Positions 48,355 through 56,644 of a DNA stretch of 64,000 nucleotides are shown here, piece after piece. The DNA is taken from assembly GCA_025057975.1 (NCBI GenBank), contig JANWUV010000001.1:1-64000 (forward strand). The letters run 5' to 3'. The stretch's first letter is position 1, and each line of letters starts with the position of its first letter. The position numbers and the translations under genes are program-made. The DNA is from Chloracidobacterium sp. GTDB taxonomy: Bacteria; Acidobacteriota; Blastocatellia; Chloracidobacteriales; Chloracidobacteriaceae. The notes under the pieces are model-generated. The model was not told the DNA's origin, did not search any database, and worked only from the letters and a program-made list of their open reading frames with translations.

Positions 48355-49662
48355 CTAGGTTCTGGTTTTGCGGGTGATGTGTTGAAGCCAGTCTTCCGCT
48401 GGGACAGTAAGTTGCTCGCTGCGCGTCAGGTCGCGCAGCGTCCACTGTCCGGTCGTCAGTTCCGTTTCGCCAAGAATGAGCGCGAAGCGCGCGCCCAGCT
48501 TGTTCGCCAGCCGCAGCGCGCTTTTGAGGCTGCGTGGCGTCACGTCCAGCATCGCCGCCACGCCGGCGCGGCGGGCCTCCCGGACGACACCCACAGCACG
48601 GTCAAACGCCGCTTCACCCAGATGGACGACGAACACATCGGGACGCTCTTCGGGCGCCCGGTCTTCCGGCATCGCGAGCACAACGCGGTCAAGACCCAGC
48701 GCGAAGCCAAAGCCTTTGGTCGGCGGGCCGCCCAGCGTTTCCACCAGACCATCGTAACGCCCGCCGCCCGCCAGTGCGTTCTGCGCCCCGATGCTCGGCG
48801 CATGCGACACGACTTCAAAAACCGTCTTTGTGTAGTAATCTAGCCCGCGCACCAGCCGGGCGTCCACCACGTAGGGGATGCCCGCCGCGTCAAGATAGCG
48901 GCGTACGGCGTCGAAGTGCATCCGGCAGTCGTCGTTGAGGAAATCGTAGATGGGCGGTAGTGCGGCAATCAGCGGTTGATCCTGCTCGGCTTTGGAGTCG
49001 AGGATGCGCAGCGGGTTTGTGTCAAATCGCCGCCGGGAGTCTTCAGAGAGCGCCTCCAGCCGGTTGGCGAGGGCCTGACGGATGGCGGCGACAAAACGTA
49101 GGCGCGTTTCCGCGTCGCCGACAGTGTTGATGCGCAATTCAAGGTCGCTCAGTCCAGCGTCAGCCAAAATGCCCATCGCCAGCTCAATGCCCTCAACATC
49201 GAGCACTGGATGATCGCTTGACCCAAGCGTTTCTGCGCCGATTTGGAAAAACTGGCGGTAGCGGCCGCGCTGTCCGCGTTCGCGCCGAAACTGCGGCCCG
49301 ATGTAATAGAGCCGAACCGTTTCCGCGCGCTTCCACATCTGATGCTGGATGTAGGCGCGCGCCACCGGCGCCGTGCTTTCAGGGCGGAGCGTGAGACTTT
49401 CACCTTCGCTGTCATCGCTGGCACGGTCGCGCCACGTGTACATTTCCTTCGTCACGATGTCGGTTTCCGCGCCGACGCCGCGCGCGAACAACTCGGTGCG
49501 CTCAAACATCGGCGTACGGATTTCCTGGAATCCATAACGGCGAAACCACTCGCGGGCTATGCTTTCGACAAACTGGAAACGGTGAATGAACGCCGACGCA
49601 TCGTTGTCAGGCGACAACGCCGCCGGCAGCAGGTCGCGGGTATAGGAAGCAGTGCGAATCAT
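48355..49662 (-). CDS. hisS: Histidyl-tRNA synthetase
   Basis: A 435-residue class II synthetase. Motif 2 FRRERGQRGRYRQFFQIG, the histidine-specific LVRGLDYYTKTVFEV and AGGGRYDGLV, and motif 3 GFGFALGLDRVVLAM are all present; C-terminal anticodon-binding domain complete. It charges tRNA-His. Followed 45 nt later by the KefB-like gene; divergent from pyrR across 71 nt. Confidence 0.97.
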   Translation of the reverse strand: MIRTASYTRDLLPAALSPDNDASAFIHRFQFVESIAREWFRRYGFQEIRTPMFERTELFARGVGAETDIVTKEMYTWRDRASDDSEGESLTLRPESTAPVARAYIQHQMWKRAETVRLYYIGPQFRRERGQRGRYRQFFQIGAETLGSSDHPVLDVEGIELAMGILADAGLSDLELRINTVGDAETRLRFVAAIRQALANRLEALSEDSRRRFDTNPLRILDSKAEQDQPLIAALPPIYDFLNDDCRMHFDAVRRYLDAAGIPYVVDARLVRGLDYYTKTVFEVVSHAPSIGAQNALAGGGRYDGLVETLGGPPTKGFGFALGLDRVVLAMPEDRAPEERPDVFVVHLGEAAFDRAVGVVREARRAGVAAMLDVTPRSLKSALRLANKLGARFALILGETELTTGQWTLRDLTRSEQLTVPAEDWLQHITRKTRT

Positions 49663-49733
49663 AACCGCAATCTAAATCAGCCGGACGCTGAGACCAACCA
49701 TTCGCCGTCTTGCTTTCAGACGAGGCAGACGCC

Positions 49734-50366
49734 ATGGTTGAAACAGCGGCTGCGCGCCGGCTCACTTCCGTTTCTGGCTGGATGTCCCTTATGGAGTTCA
49801 TTGAGAAGGTTCGCCTGATGGACGCCGCCGCCATGCAGCGTGCGCTGGCGCGGATGGCGTCGGAAATTGTGGAACGCAATCGCGGTGCGGAAAACCTTGT
49901 CATTGCCGGCATCCGACGGCGCGGCGTACCGCTGGCGGAACGCATCGCTGACGCCATCGAAAAGCTTGAAGGTGTGCGTCCGCAGTTGGGCGTCCTTGAC
50001 ATTACGCTCTACCGCGATGACCTGTCGCTGGTGGCGCCGAAACCGGTCGTCAACGCGACGGCGATGCCAGGGCAGCTTGCGTCCACGACAGTCGTCATTG
50101 TGGACGATGTCCTTTACACTGGACGAACGATTCGCGCGGCGCTCGACGCCCTGTTTGATTTGGGGCGTCCGCGCCGCGTCCAGTTGGCGGTGTTGATTGA
50201 CCGTGGCCACCGCGAAGTGCCGATTCAGGCGGATTTTGTCGGCGAACGGATCCCGACCAAGGCGACGGAGATCGTCAAGGTGATGGTCGCTGAGATTGAC
50301 GGTGCGGAGCAGGTGCTGATTGTCGAGCCGGCGGCGACGGGCGGCGGTGAGCCAGCGGCGCAATGA
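49734..50366 (+). CDS. pyrR: PyrR bifunctional regulator/uracil phosphoribosyltransferase
   Basis: 210 residues with the PRPP loop [18 protein letters not shown] and the PyrR-type [18 protein letters not shown]. In Bacillus it binds pyr mRNA leaders with UMP; it also makes UMP from uracil. ATG 49734 has GAGG upstream; a start at 49782 (MSLMEF) closer to the family N-terminus is possible. Its stop overlaps the pyrB start (ATGA). Only about 71 nt separate hisS and pyrR, too little for a standard three-hairpin attenuator. Confidence 0.92.
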   Translation: MVETAAARRLTSVSGWMSLMEFIEKVRLMDAAAMQRALARMASEIVERNRGAENLVIAGIRRRGVPLAERIADAIEKLEGVRPQLGVLDITLYRDDLSLVAPKPVVNATAMPGQLASTTVVIVDDVLYTGRTIRAALDALFDLGRPRRVQLAVLIDRGHREVPIQADFVGERIPTKATEIVKVMVAEIDGAEQVLIVEPAATGGGEPAAQ

Positions 50367-51316
50367 AAGACTTCCTCGACACCAGCGATCTGACGCCTGC
50401 GCTTGTCACCGAGCTGCTTGATCGGGCTGAGCGCTTTTTGCCCCTAACAGCCGCGCCCGACGCCGTTGACGACCGCCTGCGGGGCAAGCATCTAGTGACG
50501 CTGTTTTCAGAAGCGTCCACCCGCACCCGGACATCGTTTGAACTGGCCGCCAAACGGCTTGGTATGAAGGTGGTCAACATCGTCGTTGGGATGTCGAGTC
50601 TGGCCAAGGGCGAGACGCTGCGCGACACCATTCTGACACTTGACGCTATGATGCCGGATGTCGTTGTCGTCCGGCATGCTGTGGCGGGTGTGCCGCATTT
50701 TATGGCGCGGTTCTCAAAGGCGCACTTTATCAACGCCGGCGACGGCGAGCACGAACATCCAACGCAGGCACTGCTTGACGCCTTCACGCTGCGTCGGCGG
50801 TTTGGGCGTTTAGAAGGGCTAGAAATTGCCATTCTAGGTGACATTCGCCACAGCCGCGTAGCGCGGTCAAATGTCCGGCTGCTGGCCATGATGGGCGCGC
50901 ACGTCCGGCTGGGCGGCCCGCGTACGCTACGGGCGCCCGGCATCGAACGCTTCGCCGACGGCTGGCCTGGTACGGTGCGGGTGACGGACTCCATCCGGGA
51001 AGCCCTCACCGACGCTGACGCCGTGATGGTGCTGCGTATTCAGCAGGAGCGGCTTGACGGCGCGTTTTTTCCGTCGCTTGGTGAATACTTCACACACTTC
51101 GGCTTAACCCGTGAACGACTGGCTTGGGCCAAGCCTGACGCGCCAGTGCTGCATCCGGGGCCGATTAACCGCGAGGTGGAAATTGCTTCGGATGTCGCCG
51201 ACGGCGTGCAGTCCCTGATTCAGACGCAAGTGACGCACGGCGTGGCCGTTCGTATGGCTTTGCTGGAGTGGTTGCTTAGTCGGGAAGCGACGCGGCCGCG
51301 AGCGAACGTTTCCTAA
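50363..51316 (+). CDS. pyrB: Aspartate carbamoyltransferase catalytic subunit
   Basis: A 317-residue ATCase, committing step of pyrimidine synthesis. Carbamoyl-phosphate motif [19 protein letters not shown], aspartate-side [12 protein letters not shown], and [10 protein letters not shown] are present. ATG 50363 overlaps pyrR by 4 nt. No pyrI or pyrC follows within the window, so it is likely a stand-alone trimer or a PyrB-type complex with a dihydroorotase elsewhere. Confidence 0.96.
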   Translation: MKDFLDTSDLTPALVTELLDRAERFLPLTAAPDAVDDRLRGKHLVTLFSEASTRTRTSFELAAKRLGMKVVNIVVGMSSLAKGETLRDTILTLDAMMPDVVVVRHAVAGVPHFMARFSKAHFINAGDGEHEHPTQALLDAFTLRRRFGRLEGLEIAILGDIRHSRVARSNVRLLAMMGAHVRLGGPRTLRAPGIERFADGWPGTVRVTDSIREALTDADAVMVLRIQQERLDGAFFPSLGEYFTHFGLTRERLAWAKPDAPVLHPGPINREVEIASDVADGVQSLIQTQVTHGVAVRMALLEWLLSREATRPRANVS

Positions 51317-51346
51317 ACCCAACAGCGTGTGGCTGAGGCGGACACA

Positions 51347-51379
51347 GCGCCTCACAGCGCGTTTTAGGCGCTCGCGCCT
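51347..51379. other. Competing hairpins between pyrB and a convergent small gene
   Basis: GCGCCT (51347-51352) can pair with AGGCGC (51366-51371), and the same AGGCGC can pair instead with GCGCCT at 51374-51379. No T-run on either strand. It lies between two converging genes and may act as a weak bidirectional 3' structure. Confidence 0.35.
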
Positions 51380-51488
51380 CCATTAAACCACTCTCAAGTA
51401 AGGCGAGCCGCTTCGGGGCCGGCAGGGCGTCCTTGTGAAAAAGCCGCTCTGCGCCCAAAGCACCCTACACTGCGCTCATAGTGGCGCA

Positions 51489-51749
51489 CTAACAGCCTTC
51501 CGCATGCGCTTCGAGGACACGCAGCAGGCGTTGCCGATGCTGAATGACAGCTTGGCGTGCGCGGCGGAACTCCTCCAGCGCCTGCTCATCCGACGACTTG
51601 GCGCGTAGCCGACGCAACGCATCGCTCGCCGCCGTCCGCGCCCGGACGACCTCCCGCATCAACCGATCCAGCATTTGCACGGTGGTTTCCCCAAACTGTT
51701 CCTCTAGCGCCTTGAGATGTGGATGCTTCCGAGACGTGGCTTTACCCAT
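51489..51749 (-). CDS. Small helical protein of unknown function
   Basis: 86 residues, highly charged and predicted wholly helical (TTVQMLDRLMREVVRARTAA, RRARQAVIQHRQRLLRVLEA), Cys at the C-terminus. Not recognised. It has an excellent ribosome site, GGGAGG seven nt before ATG 51749, which is the best argument that it is real. Divergent from mqnB, sharing a 78-nt promoter region. Confidence 0.6.
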   Translation of the reverse strand: MGKATSRKHPHLKALEEQFGETTVQMLDRLMREVVRARTAASDALRRLRAKSSDEQALEEFRRARQAVIQHRQRLLRVLEAHAEGC

Positions 51750-51827
51750 ACGTAAACCTCCCTAGCGAAATGCCGTTGGCGTTTTGGTTTCTCTTGATAC
51801 TTATTCTCACGCGCGAGGTTGGAAAAA

Positions 51828-52559
51828 GTGCCCGAAGTTTTCCGGTTTTCTCCTCTGTTGGTCGTTGCGGCGGTTGCGGCGGAAGTCCGGGATGCCTTCC
51901 CTACCTGGGCACAACTACCGACGGAAACGCTTCCCATAGGACGGCTGGCGTCACTAGAACCACATGTAAGCATTCTGCTGACGGGCGTCGGTATCATCCG
52001 AGCAGCGGCGGCGGCGGCGTACGTGTTGGGACGCCGCCGCTTCGCAGCCCTGCTGCATATCGGCGTCGGCGGCGCGTATCCTGGCGCACCGGTACAGGTC
52101 GGTGATCTTGCGACAGCCGCCGGGGAGTGTGATCCCCAGTCCGGCATCATCACGCCCGCTGGCTACCAAGACCTTGGCGGCCTTGGCTTTCCACTGACCG
52201 ACGCTTTTCCTAATAGCTTGATGTTCAACAGTCCGTGGGCGGACTGGGTGGCGCAACAGGTGGCTCCTGCCCCTCGGCTGCTATTTGCGACAGTCGCCTG
52301 CTGCTCGGGAACTGACGCCGCTGCCGCCGCCATGGCTGCCCGCACTACCGCCGCCGTTGAGAATATGGAGGGACTAGCGGTCGCTTGGACGGCGGCGCAG
52401 TTCGGCGTTCCGTACGCCGCCTTGCGCGCTATCAGTAACTTCACCGGCGACCGTGAGCGCCAACAGTGGAACTTGCCGGCCGCTTGCGCCGCCTTAGCGC
52501 GCGGTCTGAAAGCTATTCTGGACGCTCTTCCCGTGGAAAGCGATCAGGATTGTTCGTGA
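51828..52559 (+). CDS. mqnB: Futalosine hydrolase
   Basis: 243 residues of the PNP/UDP phosphorylase fold, with GVGGAYPGAPVQVGDLA, VENMEGLAVAWTA and ISNFTGDRERQQWN, the marks of MqnB. It splits futalosine to hypoxanthine and dehypoxanthine futalosine in the futalosine pathway to menaquinone. GTG 51828 is preferred to an in-frame TTG 51819, since GAGG lies upstream. The 3' end overlaps the convergent glpQ-type gene by 47 nt. No other mqn gene is nearby. Confidence 0.88.
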   Translation: MPEVFRFSPLLVVAAVAAEVRDAFPTWAQLPTETLPIGRLASLEPHVSILLTGVGIIRAAAAAAYVLGRRRFAALLHIGVGGAYPGAPVQVGDLATAAGECDPQSGIITPAGYQDLGGLGFPLTDAFPNSLMFNSPWADWVAQQVAPAPRLLFATVACCSGTDAAAAAMAARTTAAVENMEGLAVAWTAAQFGVPYAALRAISNFTGDRERQQWNLPAACAALARGLKAILDALPVESDQDCS

Positions 52560-53472
52560 AAACAGCGTCAACGCCTAGGTTATAGAGAAAGTGCCGCATC
52601 TCAGCTTCCACGTCGGGGAAATTGCCGGTGGCGTTTGACTTGAAGGTATAAAGCGTCACGGACAATCCGGCGGCGCGCGCCCAACGCACCACCTCTGGCG
52701 TCTTGGCGACAATGTGTTTTGAAGGACCGACACCATCGGCGAAGCGCCGAATCCGCCGCATCCCGTCCGGTGAAATCCAGTCGCCCGGCGCTTCGTCGTC
52801 AATCAAAAACACCAGTGGCAACCGGCATCCCAATCGCCGGAGGCGGCGGAGGCTGTCGGCGTCGAAGGACTGAATGACGACCGGCGTCTGTGGGTCAGCG
52901 CCGGGACGATCAAGGCCATTGCTTTTGAGGACGTCAAGTAGCGCCTTTGGCATGTCAAATCCCAGTGCGGCGTACCGCGCTGGGTGCTTCATTTCAGGAT
53001 AAATCCCAGCTTTGCCCCGAACGACATCAATCATCTCCTGGAAGGTCGGGACGCGCTCGCCGGCGAACTGCGGGCCGAACCACGCGCCGGCGTCGAGCCG
53101 CTTGATTTCTTCCAACGTAAAATCCGCCACGCGCCAGACTTGACGAGATTGCCCGCCGACGGTCTCGGTGCGTCCGCGGTCAGGATACACCTTCCGGACA
53201 TTGGTCGTGCGTTCCAGCGTCGCATCGTGCAGGCACACTAACACGCCGTCTTTCGTCAGCTGGAGGTCCGGTTCAACATAATCCGCCCCCTGCTCAAGCG
53301 CCAGCCGGTAGGCGGCCAAAGTATGTTCTGGGGCATAAGCGGACGCGCCGCGATGCGCGATATTGATTTTTCGGTTGCGTGGGTACTGTCCGAAACCGGC
53401 CGGCGGCGCGGTCGTCAACACCACGCCTACCAGCAGCACAACAGTGACAGTCCGAAAAAATGAAGACGGCAC
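52513..53472 (-). CDS. glpQ: Secreted glycerophosphodiester phosphodiesterase
   Basis: 319 residues with a signal peptide (VTVVLLVGVVLTTAPPAGFG). Catalytic HRG in NIAHRGASAYAPEHT, EPDLQLTKDG with the metal-binding Glu/Asp, and the LHDATLERTT histidine are present. It hydrolyses glycerophosphodiesters to glycerol-3-phosphate plus alcohol in the periplasm, a phosphate-scavenging step. Divergent from phoU across 249 nt containing a Pho-box-like repeat, which suggests Pho control. Confidence 0.92.
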   Translation of the reverse strand: MPSSFFRTVTVVLLVGVVLTTAPPAGFGQYPRNRKINIAHRGASAYAPEHTLAAYRLALEQGADYVEPDLQLTKDGVLVCLHDATLERTTNVRKVYPDRGRTETVGGQSRQVWRVADFTLEEIKRLDAGAWFGPQFAGERVPTFQEMIDVVRGKAGIYPEMKHPARYAALGFDMPKALLDVLKSNGLDRPGADPQTPVVIQSFDADSLRRLRRLGCRLPLVFLIDDEAPGDWISPDGMRRIRRFADGVGPSKHIVAKTPEVVRWARAAGLSVTLYTFKSNATGNFPDVEAEMRHFLYNLGVDAVFTNNPDRFPREERPE

Positions 53473-53560
53473 GACGTATTCTCCAAAAATGCGAATCGGC
53501 AGTAATAACCGAATAAGTCCCCGTTAGCGTGGCGGAAGCGCCTTCATCGGAATTTACGGC

Positions 53561-53580
53561 TGTGTTACGTTTATGTAACG
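53561..53580. promoter_or_regulatory. Candidate Pho box between glpQ and phoU
   Basis: Two near-identical nonamers, TGTGTTACG at 53561-53569 and TATGTAACG at 53572-53580 (7 of 9 identical), start 11 bp apart, the period used by PhoB direct repeats. The centre also reads as an inverted repeat, GTTAC-N6-GTAAC (53564-53579). Placement between a phosphodiesterase gene and phoU-phoB-phoR makes PhoB the likely binder. Confidence 0.5.
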
Positions 53581-53721
53581 GGCGCTCCTTACTCTAGCGG
53601 CTGGTAAGTTTTCCGGTCAGCCGCTTTTTGCTTTGTGGCAGCAGCCATGCAGCGCGTCGGCGAGTACGCGAACACATCCCATGTTGGGAGCACTTGGAGC
53701 GTCCACAGGAGGTACGAAAAA

Positions 53722-54414
53722 ATGGATACCCTCATACTGGACGCGCGGGTGCAAGGTTTGCGGGATAAGGTGCTGCTTTTAGGTGGGCAGGCCGAAGACG
53801 CCCTCTCGCGGGCGCTCGGAGCGCTGATTCGCCGCAATTCCGCCTTGGCTGAGCAGGTGATCCGCGATGACGATACGATTGATTCCGTTGAGTCGGAAAT
53901 TGATGAGCTGTGCGCCGACTTGCTGATCAAAGCGGCGCAGTTGGGGCCGACGGACTTGCGGTTTGTCATCGGCGTCCTGCGTACGACGCCAATGATTGAG
54001 CGTATCGCTGATCACGCCGTCAATATCGCCCGCCACGCGCTGCGCCTCAATGATGAACCGGAACTCAAGCCGTACATTGCACTCCCCCACATGGCGACAT
54101 TAGTGCAAAAGATGCTGGCTGCGGCGTTAGACGCCCTGACCCAGAGCGACGCCGCCAAGGCGCGGCAGACGATTCGGCGCGACGACGAAGTGAACTTGCT
54201 TTACCGCCGAATTTTCGCCGAACTGACGACTTTTATGACCAAGGATTCCAGTACGGTCACGCGCGCCACCGAGCTGTTGTTCGTCATCAAGCATCTTGAA
54301 CGCATCGCCGACTACGCGACGAACGTATGCGAGCAAGTGGTTTACCTCGCGGAAGGTCGTGCCATCAAGCATACCTCGGACGCATGGCAACATGATGACG
54401 ATCTCAATGAGTAA
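53722..54414 (+). CDS. phoU: Phosphate-signalling accessory protein PhoU
   Basis: 230 residues with the two-fold PhoU helical repeat; each half has a metal-binding E/DxxxD patch, RDDDTIDSVESEID and RRDDEVNLLYRRI. It links phosphate transport to the PhoR kinase. ATG 53722 has AGGAGG at a spacing of 9, so the longer frame from 53635 is rejected. No pst transporter genes are adjacent, unlike most phoU genes. Followed by phoB after 57 nt. Confidence 0.93.
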   Translation: MDTLILDARVQGLRDKVLLLGGQAEDALSRALGALIRRNSALAEQVIRDDDTIDSVESEIDELCADLLIKAAQLGPTDLRFVIGVLRTTPMIERIADHAVNIARHALRLNDEPELKPYIALPHMATLVQKMLAAALDALTQSDAAKARQTIRRDDEVNLLYRRIFAELTTFMTKDSSTVTRATELLFVIKHLERIADYATNVCEQVVYLAEGRAIKHTSDAWQHDDDLNE

Positions 54415-54471
54415 CGCACACGGCAGGGTGAAGCACGGCGGGCCGTCCACGTTTTTCAAGGAGATTTTTAG

Positions 54472-55191
54472 ATGAAACGCAGCATTGTCATTATTGAGGA
54501 CGACGCCGACATTGCCCAGTCTATTCGCTACAACCTTGAACAAGAGGGCAGTTTTCAGGTCACGATTACGACGACGGGGGAGGCCGGGCTGCGGACGGTG
54601 CTGGAGCATCCGCCGAATCTGATTTTGCTCGATCTCAACCTGCCGCTGATGAACGGCTTTGAAATCTGCCGCCGACTGCGCCGCGAGGAAGCGACGGCGC
54701 ACGTACCGATCATTATGCTAACGGCGCGCACAGATGAAACCGACAAAATTCACGGGCTGGGCCTTGGCGCGGACGACTATGTGACGAAGCCGTTTAGCGT
54801 ACGCGAACTGATGGCCCGCATTAACGCCATTCTGCGCCGGACGGAAGGCGGCACATCCTCCGTCTATGATGACGGGACACTGTTTATTGACTACAACCAC
54901 TTCATTGTCCGGTGTCAGGGGCAGGAAATCAGCCTGACGCGCAAGGAGTTTGCCTTGCTCAAGTTGCTGGCCCAGAGCAAGGGGCGTGTGCTCACGCGCG
55001 AGTATCTCTTGGATCGCATCTGGGGGATTGACTACGACGGAGAGACGCGCACGCTCGATGTCCACATCCGGCGGGTGCGCCAGAAGCTCGGCATAGACGG
55101 CTACATCGAAACCGCTGTCGGCATCGGCTATCGCTTCGTCGAGGCTGGTAAAGACGCCGCTAAGTCGCCCAAGCCCCCCAAGAAGCGATAA
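54472..55191 (+). CDS. phoB: OmpR/PhoB-type response regulator
   Basis: 239 residues: receiver with phospho-acceptor D54 in ILLDLNLPLMNG, and a winged-helix DNA-binding domain (LTRKEFALLKLLAQSKGR, RTLDVHIRRVRQKLG). Its place between phoU and phoR makes PhoB the best name. AAGGAG lies before ATG 54472. A Lys/Pro-rich tail follows the winged helix. Confidence 0.92.
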   Translation: MKRSIVIIEDDADIAQSIRYNLEQEGSFQVTITTTGEAGLRTVLEHPPNLILLDLNLPLMNGFEICRRLRREEATAHVPIIMLTARTDETDKIHGLGLGADDYVTKPFSVRELMARINAILRRTEGGTSSVYDDGTLFIDYNHFIVRCQGQEISLTRKEFALLKLLAQSKGRVLTREYLLDRIWGIDYDGETRTLDVHIRRVRQKLGIDGYIETAVGIGYRFVEAGKDAAKSPKPPKKR

Positions 55192-55255
55192 AAACTTATT
55201 TTCCGGCGGCCGGTCTGCGCAACGCGCAGATGGTTGTCGGATACCAGATGACCGC

Positions 55256-56323
55256 ATGAGCTTTCGACTCGATCAGTACTCGCAACCCCTCCTTGAAGCG
55301 GTGCTTGGTTCGCTGCGGGAAGGCATCATCGTCATTGACCGGCAGACGGAAGTGGTGCTTTACAACCAAGCTGCTGTGGACGTCTTCAACCTCTCGCCGG
55401 TGATGACCGGGCCGCTGCGTCTGATTGACATCACCCGCAACAAAGCGATTCACGACGGGTTTCGCCAAGTGCTCGAAGAAGGACGCCCGTTTGACGCCAA
55501 TCTGGAGATTTTCGGGGTTGAGGAACGCACGTTCAGCTTTCGCGCGACGCCGCTGTTGATGCCCTCGGCGCATGAGGTGGTTGGGGCGATTGGCGTGTTT
55601 TTCGATGTTACGCAGTTGGTTCGGCTGGAACGTGTCCGGCGGGAGTTCTTCGCCAATCTGTCGCACGAACTCCGTACGCCGCTGACTTCCATCTTGGCCT
55701 ACGTTGAAACCCTGCTCAACGGGGCGCTGTACGACAACGAGAACAATCTTCAGTTCTTACGCATCATCAACAAGCACGCGACGCGCATGCAAAACCTCGT
55801 GCGCGACATTGCTGACTTATCGGCAATTGAAGCCGGAGAGTTTAAATTGGAGCCCGTCGCCATTGAGCTAAAGGGGTTTGTGGACAACTTGGCGGTACTG
55901 GTGACACCGGAAGCCACTGCCCGCCAGGTGACCTTTCGGAACGAGGTAACGCCCGGTGTACAGGTTCAGGCCGACCCACAGGCGCTTGAGCAAATTCTGA
56001 TGAACCTCATCATCAACGCCGTTAAGTTCAACCGTCCGGGTGGTGAAGTCGTGGTGACGGCCCGCTTTGAAAGCGACGTGCGGACGATGATTTCCGTCCG
56101 CGATACGGGCATCGGCATCGAAGCCAAGCACATACCCCGCATCTTTGAACGGCTGTATCGTGTGGATAAGTCGCGGTCGCAGGAGGTCGGCGGGACGGGA
56201 CTTGGACTGGCGATTGTCAAGCATCTCGTGCTCAATCATGGGGGCGATATTTCAGTGGACAGCACGCCGGGCGTCGGTTCAGAGTTTCGCGTGCGGTTGC
56301 CGCGCCCGCCTGTCACGTCATAA
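55256..56323 (+). CDS. phoR: PAS-domain sensor histidine kinase, PhoR-like, soluble
   Basis: 355 residues: a PAS domain (about 10-115), HisKA with H137 in ANLSHELRTPL, and an ATPase domain with TGIGIEAKHIPRIFERL and TGLGLAIVKHL. PhoR normally has N-terminal membrane helices; none are visible here, so it is predicted to be cytosolic, reached through PhoU. Four codons ATG ACC GCA TGA at 55248-55259 overlap the real start ATG 55256 and could couple translation. Confidence 0.88.
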   Translation: MSFRLDQYSQPLLEAVLGSLREGIIVIDRQTEVVLYNQAAVDVFNLSPVMTGPLRLIDITRNKAIHDGFRQVLEEGRPFDANLEIFGVEERTFSFRATPLLMPSAHEVVGAIGVFFDVTQLVRLERVRREFFANLSHELRTPLTSILAYVETLLNGALYDNENNLQFLRIINKHATRMQNLVRDIADLSAIEAGEFKLEPVAIELKGFVDNLAVLVTPEATARQVTFRNEVTPGVQVQADPQALEQILMNLIINAVKFNRPGGEVVVTARFESDVRTMISVRDTGIGIEAKHIPRIFERLYRVDKSRSQEVGGTGLGLAIVKHLVLNHGGDISVDSTPGVGSEFRVRLPRPPVTS

Positions 56324-56644
56324 GCAGCCATACCAACTGCTTTGCTTCGGCGCGTGTCTCGGCACAGCGCTTTTCGGTATGAGACTTTCTCCCTGGGCGT
56401 AGTCAGCCTGCTTCGCTGGCCGCAAGTGGGCTACCGTATGAGGAGGAAGTCGCACCGCTGGCTTCATAGCCTTTTGAGGCGTCGCTGCTGGATCGGCGTC
56501 CACACTCAACGTTGGCGCGTGACGCAACGTCTCACTGCCGATTAGCGCGCTCGCCATTCCGGCAAAAGGCTGTACCCAGTCGGCGACTTCACATACACTG
56601 TACCCACCACTACATCCACATCCGCCTCACGTTGGTCGCCGTCT
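56324..56644. other. Intergenic stretch before the GGDEF gene
   Basis: 321 nt between phoR and the GGDEF protein. I looked for a cyclic-di-GMP riboswitch core and did not find one. Short Arg/Trp-rich frames here are not credible. No terminator after phoR is evident. Confidence 0.4.

Noticed and set aside
56324-56644. Cyclic-di-GMP riboswitch before the GGDEF gene
   Set aside because: No GEMM-type core sequence or tetraloop receptor could be found by eye.
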